From Bacillota bacterium (GTDB taxonomy: Bacteria > Bacillota > DTU025), in NCBI GenBank assembly GCA_019136685.1, contig JAGVTS010000143.1, positions 1 to 62,939 on the forward strand: a stretch of DNA of 62,939 bases, written 5' to 3'. The notes beneath the pieces were generated by a model. The model did no database searches. It was not told where the DNA came from and worked only from the letters and a program-made list of their open reading frames with translations. The translations under genes and the position numbers were made by a program. Each line of letters begins with the position of its first letter. Within the stretch, counting starts at the first letter, position 1. This document shows, in pieces, positions 1 through 7,734 of this stretch.

Positions 1-1
1 G

Positions 2-604
2 CAGGAATTCTCTCCGACTCTCAGGTCGACCGAGAAGGGCAACCCGCTCGAGGACGAGGGCGGGGTGGCGGCCATCACCGCCGGCCTTGACACGTCGATC
101 GCGGGATTCGACATCGCTGTCGACGGCGAGATTTTGGGCAGGAACAACGATGGCAAGCTCGACGATGAGCGCTCCATCGGAGCGGCTGTGGGCACCAAGG
201 TTGGATGGATCGACGTGGCCGCGGGCCACAAGGTCACCCGGAAGGACCTGACGGAGGAGGAACCCTCCACCATCAACACCACAACTCTAGGAGTTGGGTT
301 CACAGAGCGGCCGATCTTGCCTAACCTGGTCATGAGCGCCAGCTACAATGCCACGATCACCAACTTCTCGCTAGCTGGGATGAGGCACGTGGCCAAGGCT
401 GCCGTCGGCGCTGATGTAGGAGCGTTCCGCGGAGTCAGCGTGTCCGGCATGATAGACACGCTGCCTGAGGATGGTCCGGGACGCCAGCTCGGCGTGGAAT
501 ACGGCGCGCCGTGCGGAGTCAAGCTCGGATACTCCTACGAAGACTACGCCGACGAAGCAGAGGACACTAACAGGGTCTACGCAGGCCTGGAGGTCTCCTT
601 CTAG
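2..604 (+). CDS. C-terminal part of a beta-barrel-like envelope protein (5' end outside window)
   Basis: The reading frame is open from the left edge to the TAG at 602-604, so only the last ~200 residues are visible. The segment is rich in alternating polar/hydrophobic stretches separated by acidic turns (for example around GVKLGYSYEDYADE) and ends in the strand RVYAGLEVSF. A terminal Phe after an amphipathic strand is the classic C-terminal signal of outer-membrane beta-barrels recognised by BamA-type machinery. That rule is established knowledge; applying it here is inference, because the N-terminus (signal peptide, possible SLH domain) cannot be seen. A secreted beta-rich surface protein is the main alternative. 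It converges with the L,D-transpeptidase gene on the other strand. Confidence 0.55.
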   Translation, partial: QEFSPTLRSTEKGNPLEDEGGVAAITAGLDTSIAGFDIAVDGEILGRNNDGKLDDERSIGAAVGTKVGWIDVAAGHKVTRKDLTEEEPSTINTTTLGVGFTERPILPNLVMSASYNATITNFSLAGMRHVAKAAVGADVGAFRGVSVSGMIDTLPEDGPGRQLGVEYGAPCGVKLGYSYEDYADEAEDTNRVYAGLEVSF

Positions 605-649
605 TCAACCTCATCGGCTCGCGGTCGGACGGCGGCCGTGGCCGGAAGA

Positions 650-679
650 GCAAGGACCCGGGATATCCCGGGTCCTTGC
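650..679. terminator. Perfect inverted repeat between convergent genes, probable bidirectional terminator
   Basis: Arms GCAAGGACCCGGGA (650-663) and its exact reverse complement (666-679) leave only two bases between them, so in RNA the hairpin would open to a four-base loop. It lies between the stops of two convergent genes. There is no run of T on either side, so strength as an intrinsic terminator is uncertain. Confidence 0.6.
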
Positions 680-722
680 GCATTCGACGCCGGCCTCGCG
701 CAGAGGGACTTGTCGTTTCTAC

Positions 723-1910
723 CTATGGGATTCGTAGGCTCTGGCCCGGATAGATATCGCTGCTGAGCAGCTGGTTCAATGCCACAAGCGCCTCGGGAGT
801 CGTGCCGAATGCCGAGGCTATGCCGGATAGCGAGTCGCCGGGCTGCACCACGTACTCGCCGGACCCAGCCTGGCCGGTCGATGTTGCCGATGCGCCGCCC
901 CTAGGCCCTCCAGGTATTCTCAGCCGCTGCCCCACGTAGATAGTGGTGCTGGTCAGGTTGTTCGCGGACATCAAAGCCTGGACTGTAGTGCCGTACCTTC
1001 GCGCAATCAGGAACAGGGTGTCGCCGGGCTGGACGATGTAGTCGGTCCCGGTGGTCGTAGGGCGCGCAACTGCTCCAGGGATCGCAAGTACCTGGCCGAC
1101 GGTTATCATGTCGGTTGTCAGATTATTGGCGCGCCGGATAGCGTCCACTGTAGTTCCAAACCTTCGCGCGATAAGGAACAGCGTGTCGCCGGCTCTCACT
1201 ACGTATGTTCCGGGCGCCGGCGCAGGGGCGGGGACGCCCGCTGTTATCAATACAGGCAGTCCCACCTGCACCTGCTCGAATAATGACTCGACGTCGGCAT
1301 TGTACATCCTCACGCACCCATTCGATACCGCGTGACCGATAGACTGAGGCTGATTAGTGCCGTGTATTCCGTGCCCGCGCCTGGTGAACGCCATCCAGCG
1401 CGTGCCGAACACACCGCCGGGGTTGAACGCCTTGTTCAGGACGCTCCAGGAGCCGGCCGGAGTCGGGGTGGCCGGCTTGCCCACTGCAATCGGGTAGTGC
1501 GCGGCTTCTATTCCGCCCCTGAGCAGTGCTAGGCGACGCTGGGCCAGGCTTATCTGTATCGAGAGCGGCTGGCGGCTCTGGGTAGCCTGCCTGGGAGAGA
1601 TGTCCGCATCAGGGCTCGCCGGACCGAGGGGATCGGCGGTCGCCATATCCGGGGGATCGTCAGGGAAGCAAGCATCTTGGGGCAGCGGGAGGCCGTCGAA
1701 GAGCAGACGCCATGTCTCGGCGTCTACGATGCCGGTTTCAGGAAGACCCACGCTTGCCTGGAACTGCCGTACTGCGAGTTCGGTCCGGAGCCCGAATATG
1801 TTGTCCACTTCGCCTAGGGGGAAACCTCTGAACGCGAGCTGTTCCTGAACATTGCCTACGGGAACCACAGTCATGCCTCGCATTAGCACCAATGGCCTGC
1901 ATTCAGGCAA
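723..1910 (-). CDS. L,D-transpeptidase (YkuD) with N-terminal peptidoglycan-binding domain and three LysM repeats
   Basis: Predicted to cross-link or modify peptidoglycan by L,D-transpeptidation. Domain order: a PG_binding_1-like helical domain (about residues 15-75), a YkuD catalytic domain (about 115-225) with the motif HGTNQP followed by SNGCVRM, whose Cys is the family nucleophile, and three LysM repeats (about 235-280, 290-335, 350-395), each beginning with a Y-x-V-x-x-GD(T/S)L pattern. No signal peptide is visible, as in several spore-associated YkuD proteins, so it may act on spore or forespore wall; this is inference. The start is taken at TTG 1910, 9 nt after AGGTGG; TTG at 1916 is possible but only 3 nt away. 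It is a single gene, convergent with the barrel fragment and divergent from msmX. Confidence 0.88.
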   Translation of the reverse strand: MPECRPLVLMRGMTVVPVGNVQEQLAFRGFPLGEVDNIFGLRTELAVRQFQASVGLPETGIVDAETWRLLFDGLPLPQDACFPDDPPDMATADPLGPASPDADISPRQATQSRQPLSIQISLAQRRLALLRGGIEAAHYPIAVGKPATPTPAGSWSVLNKAFNPGGVFGTRWMAFTRRGHGIHGTNQPQSIGHAVSNGCVRMYNADVESLFEQVQVGLPVLITAGVPAPAPAPGTYVVRAGDTLFLIARRFGTTVDAIRRANNLTTDMITVGQVLAIPGAVARPTTTGTDYIVQPGDTLFLIARRYGTTVQALMSANNLTSTTIYVGQRLRIPGGPRGGASATSTGQAGSGEYVVQPGDSLSGIASAFGTTPEALVALNQLLSSDIYPGQSLRIP

Positions 1911-1951
1911 TTGCAATCACCACCTGTCTGCTTTCTGCACCATTATACGCG

Positions 1952-1993
1952 CGGCGGCGAGAATCCGTTGAAGGATTCTCTGTTCGGCCGCCG
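1952..1993. promoter_or_regulatory. Long two-part hairpin in the leader of the MsmX-type ATPase gene
   Basis: Inner stem GAGAATCC (1959-1966) / GGATTCTC (1973-1980) with a 6-nt loop is enclosed by CGGCGGC (1952-1958) / GCCGCCG (1987-1993), the right side separated by a 6-nt bulge. It sits about 70 bp before the ATG at 2062 in the divergent intergenic region. It could be a leader structure, a protein-binding site or a terminator. No T-run follows. Confidence 0.4.
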
Positions 1994-2061
1994 AATAAAG
2001 CTTGTTGAACCGGTGGGCGAAAGGTGCCGCCGATTAATATAAAGCAGTGGGAGGACGTCAA

Positions 2062-3162
2062 ATGGCAGGAGTAAAACTGGAGCATGTGTACAAGAAATTC
2101 GGCAATGTGGTCGCGGTAAACGACGCCAATTTGGAGATCCGCGACAAGGAGTTCCTGGTGCTGGTGGGCCCTTCGGGGTGCGGGAAGTCGACGACCCTTC
2201 GGATGGTGGCCGGGCTTGAGGAGATCACATCAGGCGACATCTACATCGGCGACACTCTGGTCAACGACATCCCGCCGAAAGACCGCGATATCGCAATGGT
2301 TTTCCAGAACTACGCTCTGTATCCACACATGGACGTCTACAACAACATGGCTTTCGGTCTCAAGCTGCGCAAGTTCCCCAAAGCCGAGATCGACAACAGA
2401 GTGAAGGATGCCGCCCGGATTCTGGGCATCGAGAACCTTCTGGATCGCAAGCCTAAGGCCCTGTCGGGCGGGCAGAGGCAGCGCGTTGCCGTTGGGCGTG
2501 CCATCGTGCGCGAACCCAAGGTCTTCCTTATGGACGAACCCCTGTCCAACCTGGATGCCAAACTGAGGGTTCAGATGAGGGCGGAACTGTCAAAACTCCA
2601 CAACAGGTTGCAGACGACGATAATCTACGTCACCCACGACCAGACCGAGGCTATGACCATGGGCGACCGGATAGTGGTGATGAAGGATGGCTTCATCAAA
2701 CAGGTCGGAGCGCCTCTCGAGATCTATGAGCAGCCCGATAACATGTTTGTCGCCGGCTTCATCGGCAGCCCTGCCATGAACTTCGCACCGGGCGTTCTCC
2801 GCAAGGAAGGCGATGAGTACATCGTGGATTGCGAGAGCTTCCGCATCGGAGTGCCGCGCGGCAGGTTCCGTGAGATAGAGAAGTATGTCGATGAGAATGT
2901 GATCATGGGGATCAGGCCGGAGAACATCGAGGATATCGACTTCGCTCCGGACGCGCCTGAGGATAGAATAGTCAAGTGCATGGTGGACGTGATCGAGCCT
3001 ATGGGCGCCGAGGCCTACCTCTACTTGACGACCGGACCCCACTCATTTGTGGCCAGGGTCAACCCTCGCACCAGTGCCCGAGACGGCGAGCCTCATTCAG
3101 TCGTACTCAACATGGACGAGTGTCACCTGTTCGACCCGTCTACTGAGAATACCATTAGGTAG
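2062..3162 (+). CDS. msmX: Carbohydrate ABC transporter ATP-binding protein, MsmX/UgpC type
   Basis: Cytoplasmic ATPase subunit that energises CUT1-type sugar importers. Visible motifs: Walker A GPSGCGKST (residues 36-44), Q-loop VFQNYALYPHM, signature LSGGQRQ (about 134), Walker B VFLMDEP, D-loop SNLDAKLR, switch THDQ, then the C-terminal OB/TOBE regulatory region with MGIRPENI. At 366 residues it matches MsmX, MalK and UgpC. The ATG at 2062 is used because GGGAGG precedes it; an in-frame GTG lies at 2047. It stands alone with no permease beside it, as B. subtilis msmX does, and MsmX is known to serve several importers. The importer at 37.0-40.0 kb lacks an ATPase and is a candidate client (inference). 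Confidence 0.92.
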   Translation: MAGVKLEHVYKKFGNVVAVNDANLEIRDKEFLVLVGPSGCGKSTTLRMVAGLEEITSGDIYIGDTLVNDIPPKDRDIAMVFQNYALYPHMDVYNNMAFGLKLRKFPKAEIDNRVKDAARILGIENLLDRKPKALSGGQRQRVAVGRAIVREPKVFLMDEPLSNLDAKLRVQMRAELSKLHNRLQTTIIYVTHDQTEAMTMGDRIVVMKDGFIKQVGAPLEIYEQPDNMFVAGFIGSPAMNFAPGVLRKEGDEYIVDCESFRIGVPRGRFREIEKYVDENVIMGIRPENIEDIDFAPDAPEDRIVKCMVDVIEPMGAEAYLYLTTGPHSFVARVNPRTSARDGEPHSVVLNMDECHLFDPSTENTIR

Positions 3163-3178
3163 ACGGTGCTAGCGTTGC

Positions 3179-3199
3179 GCCGGGGCATCGCGCCCCGGC
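3179..3199. terminator. GC-rich hairpin after msmX
   Basis: GCCGGGGC (3179-3186) and GCCCCGGC (3192-3199) form an 8-bp stem with a 5-nt loop just after the msmX stop. The downstream TTCCCGTTGT is only moderately T-rich, so this may be a weak terminator or an mRNA 3' stabiliser. Confidence 0.5.
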
Positions 3200-3239
3200 T
3201 TCCCGTTGTACAGCCATCTTGGAACGGGGGTGGTAGTGT

Positions 3240-4274
3240 ATGGGCATAGAAGGCGCGTCTCTCTTCATCGGCGTTGATCTCGGGGGCACGAAGATAGCTT
3301 CGGCGCTGGTGGACGCGGATATGAGGATGATCGATCGCGTCAGGGTTGCCACCCGGCCCGAGGAGGGGCCGAGCGCCGTCATAGGCAGGATGCTCGATAC
3401 AGTGCAGGACCTGACCTTGAGAAATGGGTGCGGCGTGGGCGAGGTCCGGGCCTTAGGCATCGGCTGCCCGGGGCCTCTAGACCCAAAAACCGGCATAGTG
3501 CTGGACGCGCCCAATCTGATGTGGAAGGACGTCTCTCTCGCGGCCCCGATGGCTGAGGCCACCGGGAGGCCTGTGTATCTTGAGAATGACGCCAACGTCG
3601 CGGCGCTTGCAGAGAACAGATTAGGCGCCGGCAGAGGCGCGAGAAATATGATGTACATCACTGTCAGCACCGGCATAGGTAGTGGGCTGATTCTAGGCAG
3701 CAAGCTGTACGTGGGCGCCGCGGGGTCCGCCGGCGAGCTGGGTCACGTGACCATGGTCGCTGATGGCCCGCTCTGCGGGTGCGGGAATCGTGGGTGCCTG
3801 GAGTCGCTGGCGTCGGGCACTGCGATCGCCCGGCGAGCGCGCGAGACTGCGGTGCGCCCTGGGGGTGAAGGAATCCTCAAGGCTGCGTGTGGCGACATCA
3901 ACGCCATAGACGCATCGCTGGTCGCATCGGCGGCGGCGGCAGGCGATGCGGCGGCGGCAGCCATATTGCGCGACGCATTCGAATATCTTGGCATTGCAGT
4001 GGCCAACGTCGTAAACCTGCTCAATCTGGATATGGTAGTAATCGGCGGTGGAGTGGCGCGCGTCGGCGATGTGCTGTTTGATACTGTGCGACGTCTGGTC
4101 AAGCTGCGATCCTTTGCGTGCCTGGCCCGGGATGTACTGATAGTTCCGGCCTCGTTAGGAGCCGATGCCGGCGCCCTTGGAGCCGCGTGCTATGCAGCTG
4201 AACGACTGGCCCGGGAGGAGCGGGACGCGGGCTGCGACCCAAGTATCTGCCATGACCTGGAGGGACCCGAGTGA
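3240..4274 (+). CDS. glcK: ROK-family glucokinase
   Basis: Phosphorylates glucose (or a close hexose) with ATP in the cytoplasm, feeding glucose-6-phosphate to glycolysis. The N-terminal phosphate-binding motif GVDLGGTKI is at residues 12-20, the sugar-site motif ENDANVAALAE is about 117-127, and the ROK zinc/sugar signature reads ELGHVTM followed by CGCGNRGCLE. Length (344 aa) is slightly above the usual 310-325. GGGGGTGG precedes the ATG at 3240. The stop overlaps the GTG of the next gene, so they are translationally coupled, which links sugar phosphorylation to the two envelope proteins downstream. A regulatory ROK protein is excluded by the lack of a winged-helix N-terminus. Confidence 0.9.
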   Translation: MGIEGASLFIGVDLGGTKIASALVDADMRMIDRVRVATRPEEGPSAVIGRMLDTVQDLTLRNGCGVGEVRALGIGCPGPLDPKTGIVLDAPNLMWKDVSLAAPMAEATGRPVYLENDANVAALAENRLGAGRGARNMMYITVSTGIGSGLILGSKLYVGAAGSAGELGHVTMVADGPLCGCGNRGCLESLASGTAIARRARETAVRPGGEGILKAACGDINAIDASLVASAAAAGDAAAAAILRDAFEYLGIAVANVVNLLNLDMVVIGGGVARVGDVLFDTVRRLVKLRSFACLARDVLIVPASLGADAGALGAACYAAERLAREERDAGCDPSICHDLEGPE

Positions 4275-5176
4275 GGAGACTGCTGCCCGTACTGGCCGTG
4301 GTCCTGACTGTGGCAGTCATCGCGACGCTGCCGCTGCCATGCGTCGGCCAGACGCTTGTGGTATGGGAGTCCGATGACCCGGCCGGCGATGACGATGGGC
4401 CGGGTACATACACATATCCCACAAACCCGGCGTTCTCGCCTTTTTCGGGAATCTTCGACCTCACCACGTTCAGGGTCCTTCACGATCCCGAAAACGTGTA
4501 CTTTGAGATTACCCTGGCAGGGATCTCCAATACGTGGAATGCGCCTGAGGGGTTCAGCCACCAGCTCATCAATGTTTACGTGGATACAACCCCCAATGTC
4601 GGGCGCGTTGATACGCTGCGCGACGGCCCATTCGTGCTCTTCGACTCGCGACACGCATGGGACGTCAACATCAAGATCATGGGATGGGGCGGTACCCGCA
4701 TTTACTTCGCGTCAGACGATGAGTCGTCGCCAGGAGTATACGACGGAGTTTTCGCAGAGGCGCTCCCCGACGGCAAGACGATTCGGGCCGTGCTGCCCAA
4801 AAAGGTAGTCGGCGAGCCGTCCGACATTTGGAAATACTACGTTTTGGTGGCCTCGCAAGACGGTTATGGCCCTGACAATCACCGGCCTGTGATGGCCGCG
4901 ACCGGCGCCTGGGTGTTCGGCGGCGGATCTGACCTGGATGTGAACCCCAACGTCATCGACATTCTGGCGCCTGAGTCCGGTTTGAGGTCTCAGCACAACC
5001 AGCTTGGCTCATGGAGCGAGTCCGAGCGCCGCCTGGCTGTGCTGTATCCGGCTAACCCAGATGGTCGGCTGGCCCTCGGGGTTCGCCCGGCGATGGTTGT
5101 TGTGGCGGCCCTGCTGGTCATAGCCGTGTTGGGATACCTGGCGGCGAGGGCCGTTCGTGGCAGGCCAGGCAGCTGA
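4271..5176 (+). CDS. Membrane-anchored protein with glucodextranase C-terminal-like (DOMON/CBM9-like) domain
   Basis: An N-terminal signal sequence (about residues 1-26, cleavage near VGQ), a beta-sandwich-like ectodomain (about 28-250), and one C-terminal membrane helix (about 273-292) followed by an Arg-rich tail. The ectodomain pattern (an opening Asp-rich segment DDPAGDDDGPGTYTYPTN, then FDLTTFRV, VYFEITL, INVYVD and WDVNIKIMGWGG) resembles the C-terminal module of glucodextranase and amylopullulanases, where it binds carbohydrate or the cell surface. Family assignment is from memory of that pattern. The GTG start overlaps the glucokinase stop (GTGA), and the GH57-like membrane protein follows after 14 nt, so a surface glucan-binding pair is likely. 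No catalytic module is present. Confidence 0.7.
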   Translation: MRRLLPVLAVVLTVAVIATLPLPCVGQTLVVWESDDPAGDDDGPGTYTYPTNPAFSPFSGIFDLTTFRVLHDPENVYFEITLAGISNTWNAPEGFSHQLINVYVDTTPNVGRVDTLRDGPFVLFDSRHAWDVNIKIMGWGGTRIYFASDDESSPGVYDGVFAEALPDGKTIRAVLPKKVVGEPSDIWKYYVLVASQDGYGPDNHRPVMAATGAWVFGGGSDLDVNPNVIDILAPESGLRSQHNQLGSWSESERRLAVLYPANPDGRLALGVRPAMVVVAALLVIAVLGYLAARAVRGRPGS

Positions 5177-5190
5177 GGAGGACTTATCCT

Positions 5191-7629
5191 GTGATTCGGT
5201 GGAAACCATTGGTACGCGGCGCTGCAATTGCGGCCGCTGTGTTTGTGGCTGCATGCCTGGCGACCGCTTGCCCATGTCAAGCGGCGCGCCGCACTTGGTT
5301 GGACTGGCTTTTCGGCCCGCCCGCGCAGACGGAAGGCGGGGCGGCCGACGAACCTGCCGACAGGGCCCTCGAAGTGGTATTCGCATTCTACATGACCGGC
5401 GACGTTTCGCCGGAGTCGCTGGGCCCCACGTCATCTACCTGTGAACAACTGTTGGACATGCTCCTTGGGGAGCCTGGGCGCAAGTTCTCTGTTGGAATGT
5501 CGGCGCGGCTCGCGTCGGCGCTCGCCTGGTCGGGCTCGCGAGCGCTCGGGCTAATGCGTGACGGCGTATCTCGTGGACAGTTCGAACTCATGGGCTCCAC
5601 ACACTCTGATGCTGTTCTGGCCGCGCTGGACCCGTGGGACGCGCGCCTGGCTGTGCACTACGGCGCCAGCACACTTTCGCATGTGTTTGGCAAAGCCCCG
5701 ACAGGCTTCTGGAACCCATCGGGTGTATGGAGGCAGGAGATCGTGCTGCCTATCAACGCCGGGGGCTATTCGCACACGATGATCGACAGCAAGATAGTGG
5801 ATGTGAGCGGATTGGACGGGCTGCCTGCCCATGCTCCCCTTCGCGTGTCATGGGGCGGTCGCGAAATCGTGGTTTTCCAAACGGACGCCGACTTCGCCCG
5901 TGCTGTGGACGAGAGCGTCCGAGCAGGTTCGCCCGCGTCTGCCATTGCCTATCTTGAGCGAGCATACGCCGAGGATCTGGCGGACGCCGCAGTCGTGGTG
6001 TACGCGCGGGAGGTGCAGGCAGGCGACGAAGGCCAGTTCTTGCAAGGGTTCGCTCCCCTTCTCACGGCCATTGATAAGGAGCCTTGGCTCAGGCTAACCA
6101 CATTGGAGGATAGAGTAGAGTCAGGCCCGCGCCCGCGCGCGGCGGCCCAGATGCCCGAGGGCGAGCCGACGCAGGTGCGCCAGGCTGCCGCCGCCGCTGG
6201 ACATGCCAACTGGCAGGACTACAACGCCAATTCCCGCGTGCTGCGGGATACGAGGAGTCTATACGGGGACGTGCGCCGACGGATTCAGGCCGTGGAAGAG
6301 GACTTGCTTAAGGCGGGAGTATCTCAGGCCCTTGCGCCTGCCGCCTCGCGCCTCCTAGACCACGCCAAGCTCGTGTTCGCATGGCATCAGCGCGGGTTTG
6401 GCCGCCCCGGCGCGGAGAGCGGCGGATCAGGTCAGTGGGAGGCGGTTCGGAAAGCCTATGTCGCCGCCCTCGCCGCATGGCAGTGTGCCCATCCGACTAC
6501 GTCGGTTTACCGGGAAGATGTAGATAGAGACGGGATTGAAGAAGTGGTAGTGGTCAATCCCACCGACATGTTCGTGTTGTCTCCCATTGGCGGCAAGATG
6601 CTCTATTGGTATGATCTCGAGCATGGTGATCAGGTAGTCGGATCAGATCTGGGTGAGGCAAAGCGCGGGGCGCTGGTCGACTCGATTGCCGGGGCGGCGG
6701 TTCCCTCGCCCGGGCTTGAGGCGACTACGTACAGTGTGGAAATGGGCGAGGAGTCTTCAAGCGTGGTGTTTGAGGCGGCTAGCGGCGCCGCAAGGCTGCG
6801 AAAGGAGTTCACTCCGGGCCAGAGAGGGTTCCAGGTGGAGTATACCTTGCGTGCCCGAGGCCGCGTGGACTTCAGCGTAGTCAACTCTTTCAGCCCCGAC
6901 CCGGATCGGATTGTGGTTGACGGCAGGGACGGGCTGGCCTACATGCACGCCGATGGATCGCCGGCCAGCGCGCTAGCGCCCGGCTCATCTTTCGGGCTGG
7001 CCAATGTGGTTTCCGGTAGTGCAGTAGCGGCGACTCCTAACCCCCGAGGCGCAGACACTGTGCCGGCGGCAGAGGTGTGGTCTGACTCTGCCCTTTTCGA
7101 CAGAAGTCTGTCGATCGGGTACAAGCTGCAGATGTGGCCGGGATCCTCAGCTGCAATCTCCGTCGGGTTCGAGCGGGTCAGGATCAAGGCATCGGCGCCT
7201 CCTGTGCTGTGGATTGAGCCCAGCGGTGATAGCCTCACGGCAGCGATACCTTCCTACACGCGCCGAGCGGCAGTGCGCCGGCTGTCGGCGGAGGGTTTCC
7301 CTGTTGACACGCTCATGCTCACGGCTGCTCGTGGCCAGGAGACCAACGCGCCCGACGCGGTCGCACCGATGCCGCCGGGAGAGTACGACCTCGTAACCAC
7401 GTCGGTGGCGGGGCGGACTACCACCATCGAGCGGGCTGATCGATATACTTCTGCAGGGACGAGGTTCGAATTCTTCCCCCGAATCGCCGATTCCCATGTC
7501 ATACTGACGTCCGGATATCGCCGGGTGGGGTCCGTGGCAAGCATTCTGTGGGCTTTGCTGGGCGCCATCGCGATTGCAGGGGGAGTCGTGATGATGGCGC
7601 GCTCTGCGCGGCGCAAGGCTCCTCGCTGA
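5191..7629 (+). CDS. Membrane-anchored GH57-like protein, predicted catalytically inactive
   Basis: 812 residues: signal or anchor segment (about 7-31), GH57-like (beta/alpha)7 domain (about 60-310), helical region (about 330-430), beta-sandwich C-terminal region like those of GH57 amylases (starting near YREDVDRDGIEEVVV, about 435-760), and a terminal membrane helix (about 783-803) with a basic tail. The GH57 resemblance is clear in QFELMGSTHSDAVLAALD and GFWNPSGVWRQEI. In active GH57 enzymes the matching strand carries the nucleophile Glu (as in WLPECG of the two neighbours); here it reads WNPSG, with Ser or Gly instead. The acid/base Asp region (VVVYAREVQAGDEGQ) also lacks an obvious Asp at the expected place. 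I infer a surface glucan-binding or sensing pseudoenzyme. GTG start after GAGGAGG. Confidence 0.7.
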   Translation: MIRWKPLVRGAAIAAAVFVAACLATACPCQAARRTWLDWLFGPPAQTEGGAADEPADRALEVVFAFYMTGDVSPESLGPTSSTCEQLLDMLLGEPGRKFSVGMSARLASALAWSGSRALGLMRDGVSRGQFELMGSTHSDAVLAALDPWDARLAVHYGASTLSHVFGKAPTGFWNPSGVWRQEIVLPINAGGYSHTMIDSKIVDVSGLDGLPAHAPLRVSWGGREIVVFQTDADFARAVDESVRAGSPASAIAYLERAYAEDLADAAVVVYAREVQAGDEGQFLQGFAPLLTAIDKEPWLRLTTLEDRVESGPRPRAAAQMPEGEPTQVRQAAAAAGHANWQDYNANSRVLRDTRSLYGDVRRRIQAVEEDLLKAGVSQALAPAASRLLDHAKLVFAWHQRGFGRPGAESGGSGQWEAVRKAYVAALAAWQCAHPTTSVYREDVDRDGIEEVVVVNPTDMFVLSPIGGKMLYWYDLEHGDQVVGSDLGEAKRGALVDSIAGAAVPSPGLEATTYSVEMGEESSSVVFEAASGAARLRKEFTPGQRGFQVEYTLRARGRVDFSVVNSFSPDPDRIVVDGRDGLAYMHADGSPASALAPGSSFGLANVVSGSAVAATPNPRGADTVPAAEVWSDSALFDRSLSIGYKLQMWPGSSAAISVGFERVRIKASAPPVLWIEPSGDSLTAAIPSYTRRAAVRRLSAEGFPVDTLMLTAARGQETNAPDAVAPMPPGEYDLVTTSVAGRTTTIERADRYTSAGTRFEFFPRIADSHVILTSGYRRVGSVASILWALLGAIAIAGGVVMMARSARRKAPR

Positions 7630-7734
7630 TGGCTTGTCATAGCGCATAATTCGCATCTTGCGGCCAAACATAAGAGTGCGGCGCCGGCGGCCGGCCGGGA
7701 CCGTAGTCTCTTGCTTTCCGGAGAGGGATGCGCG

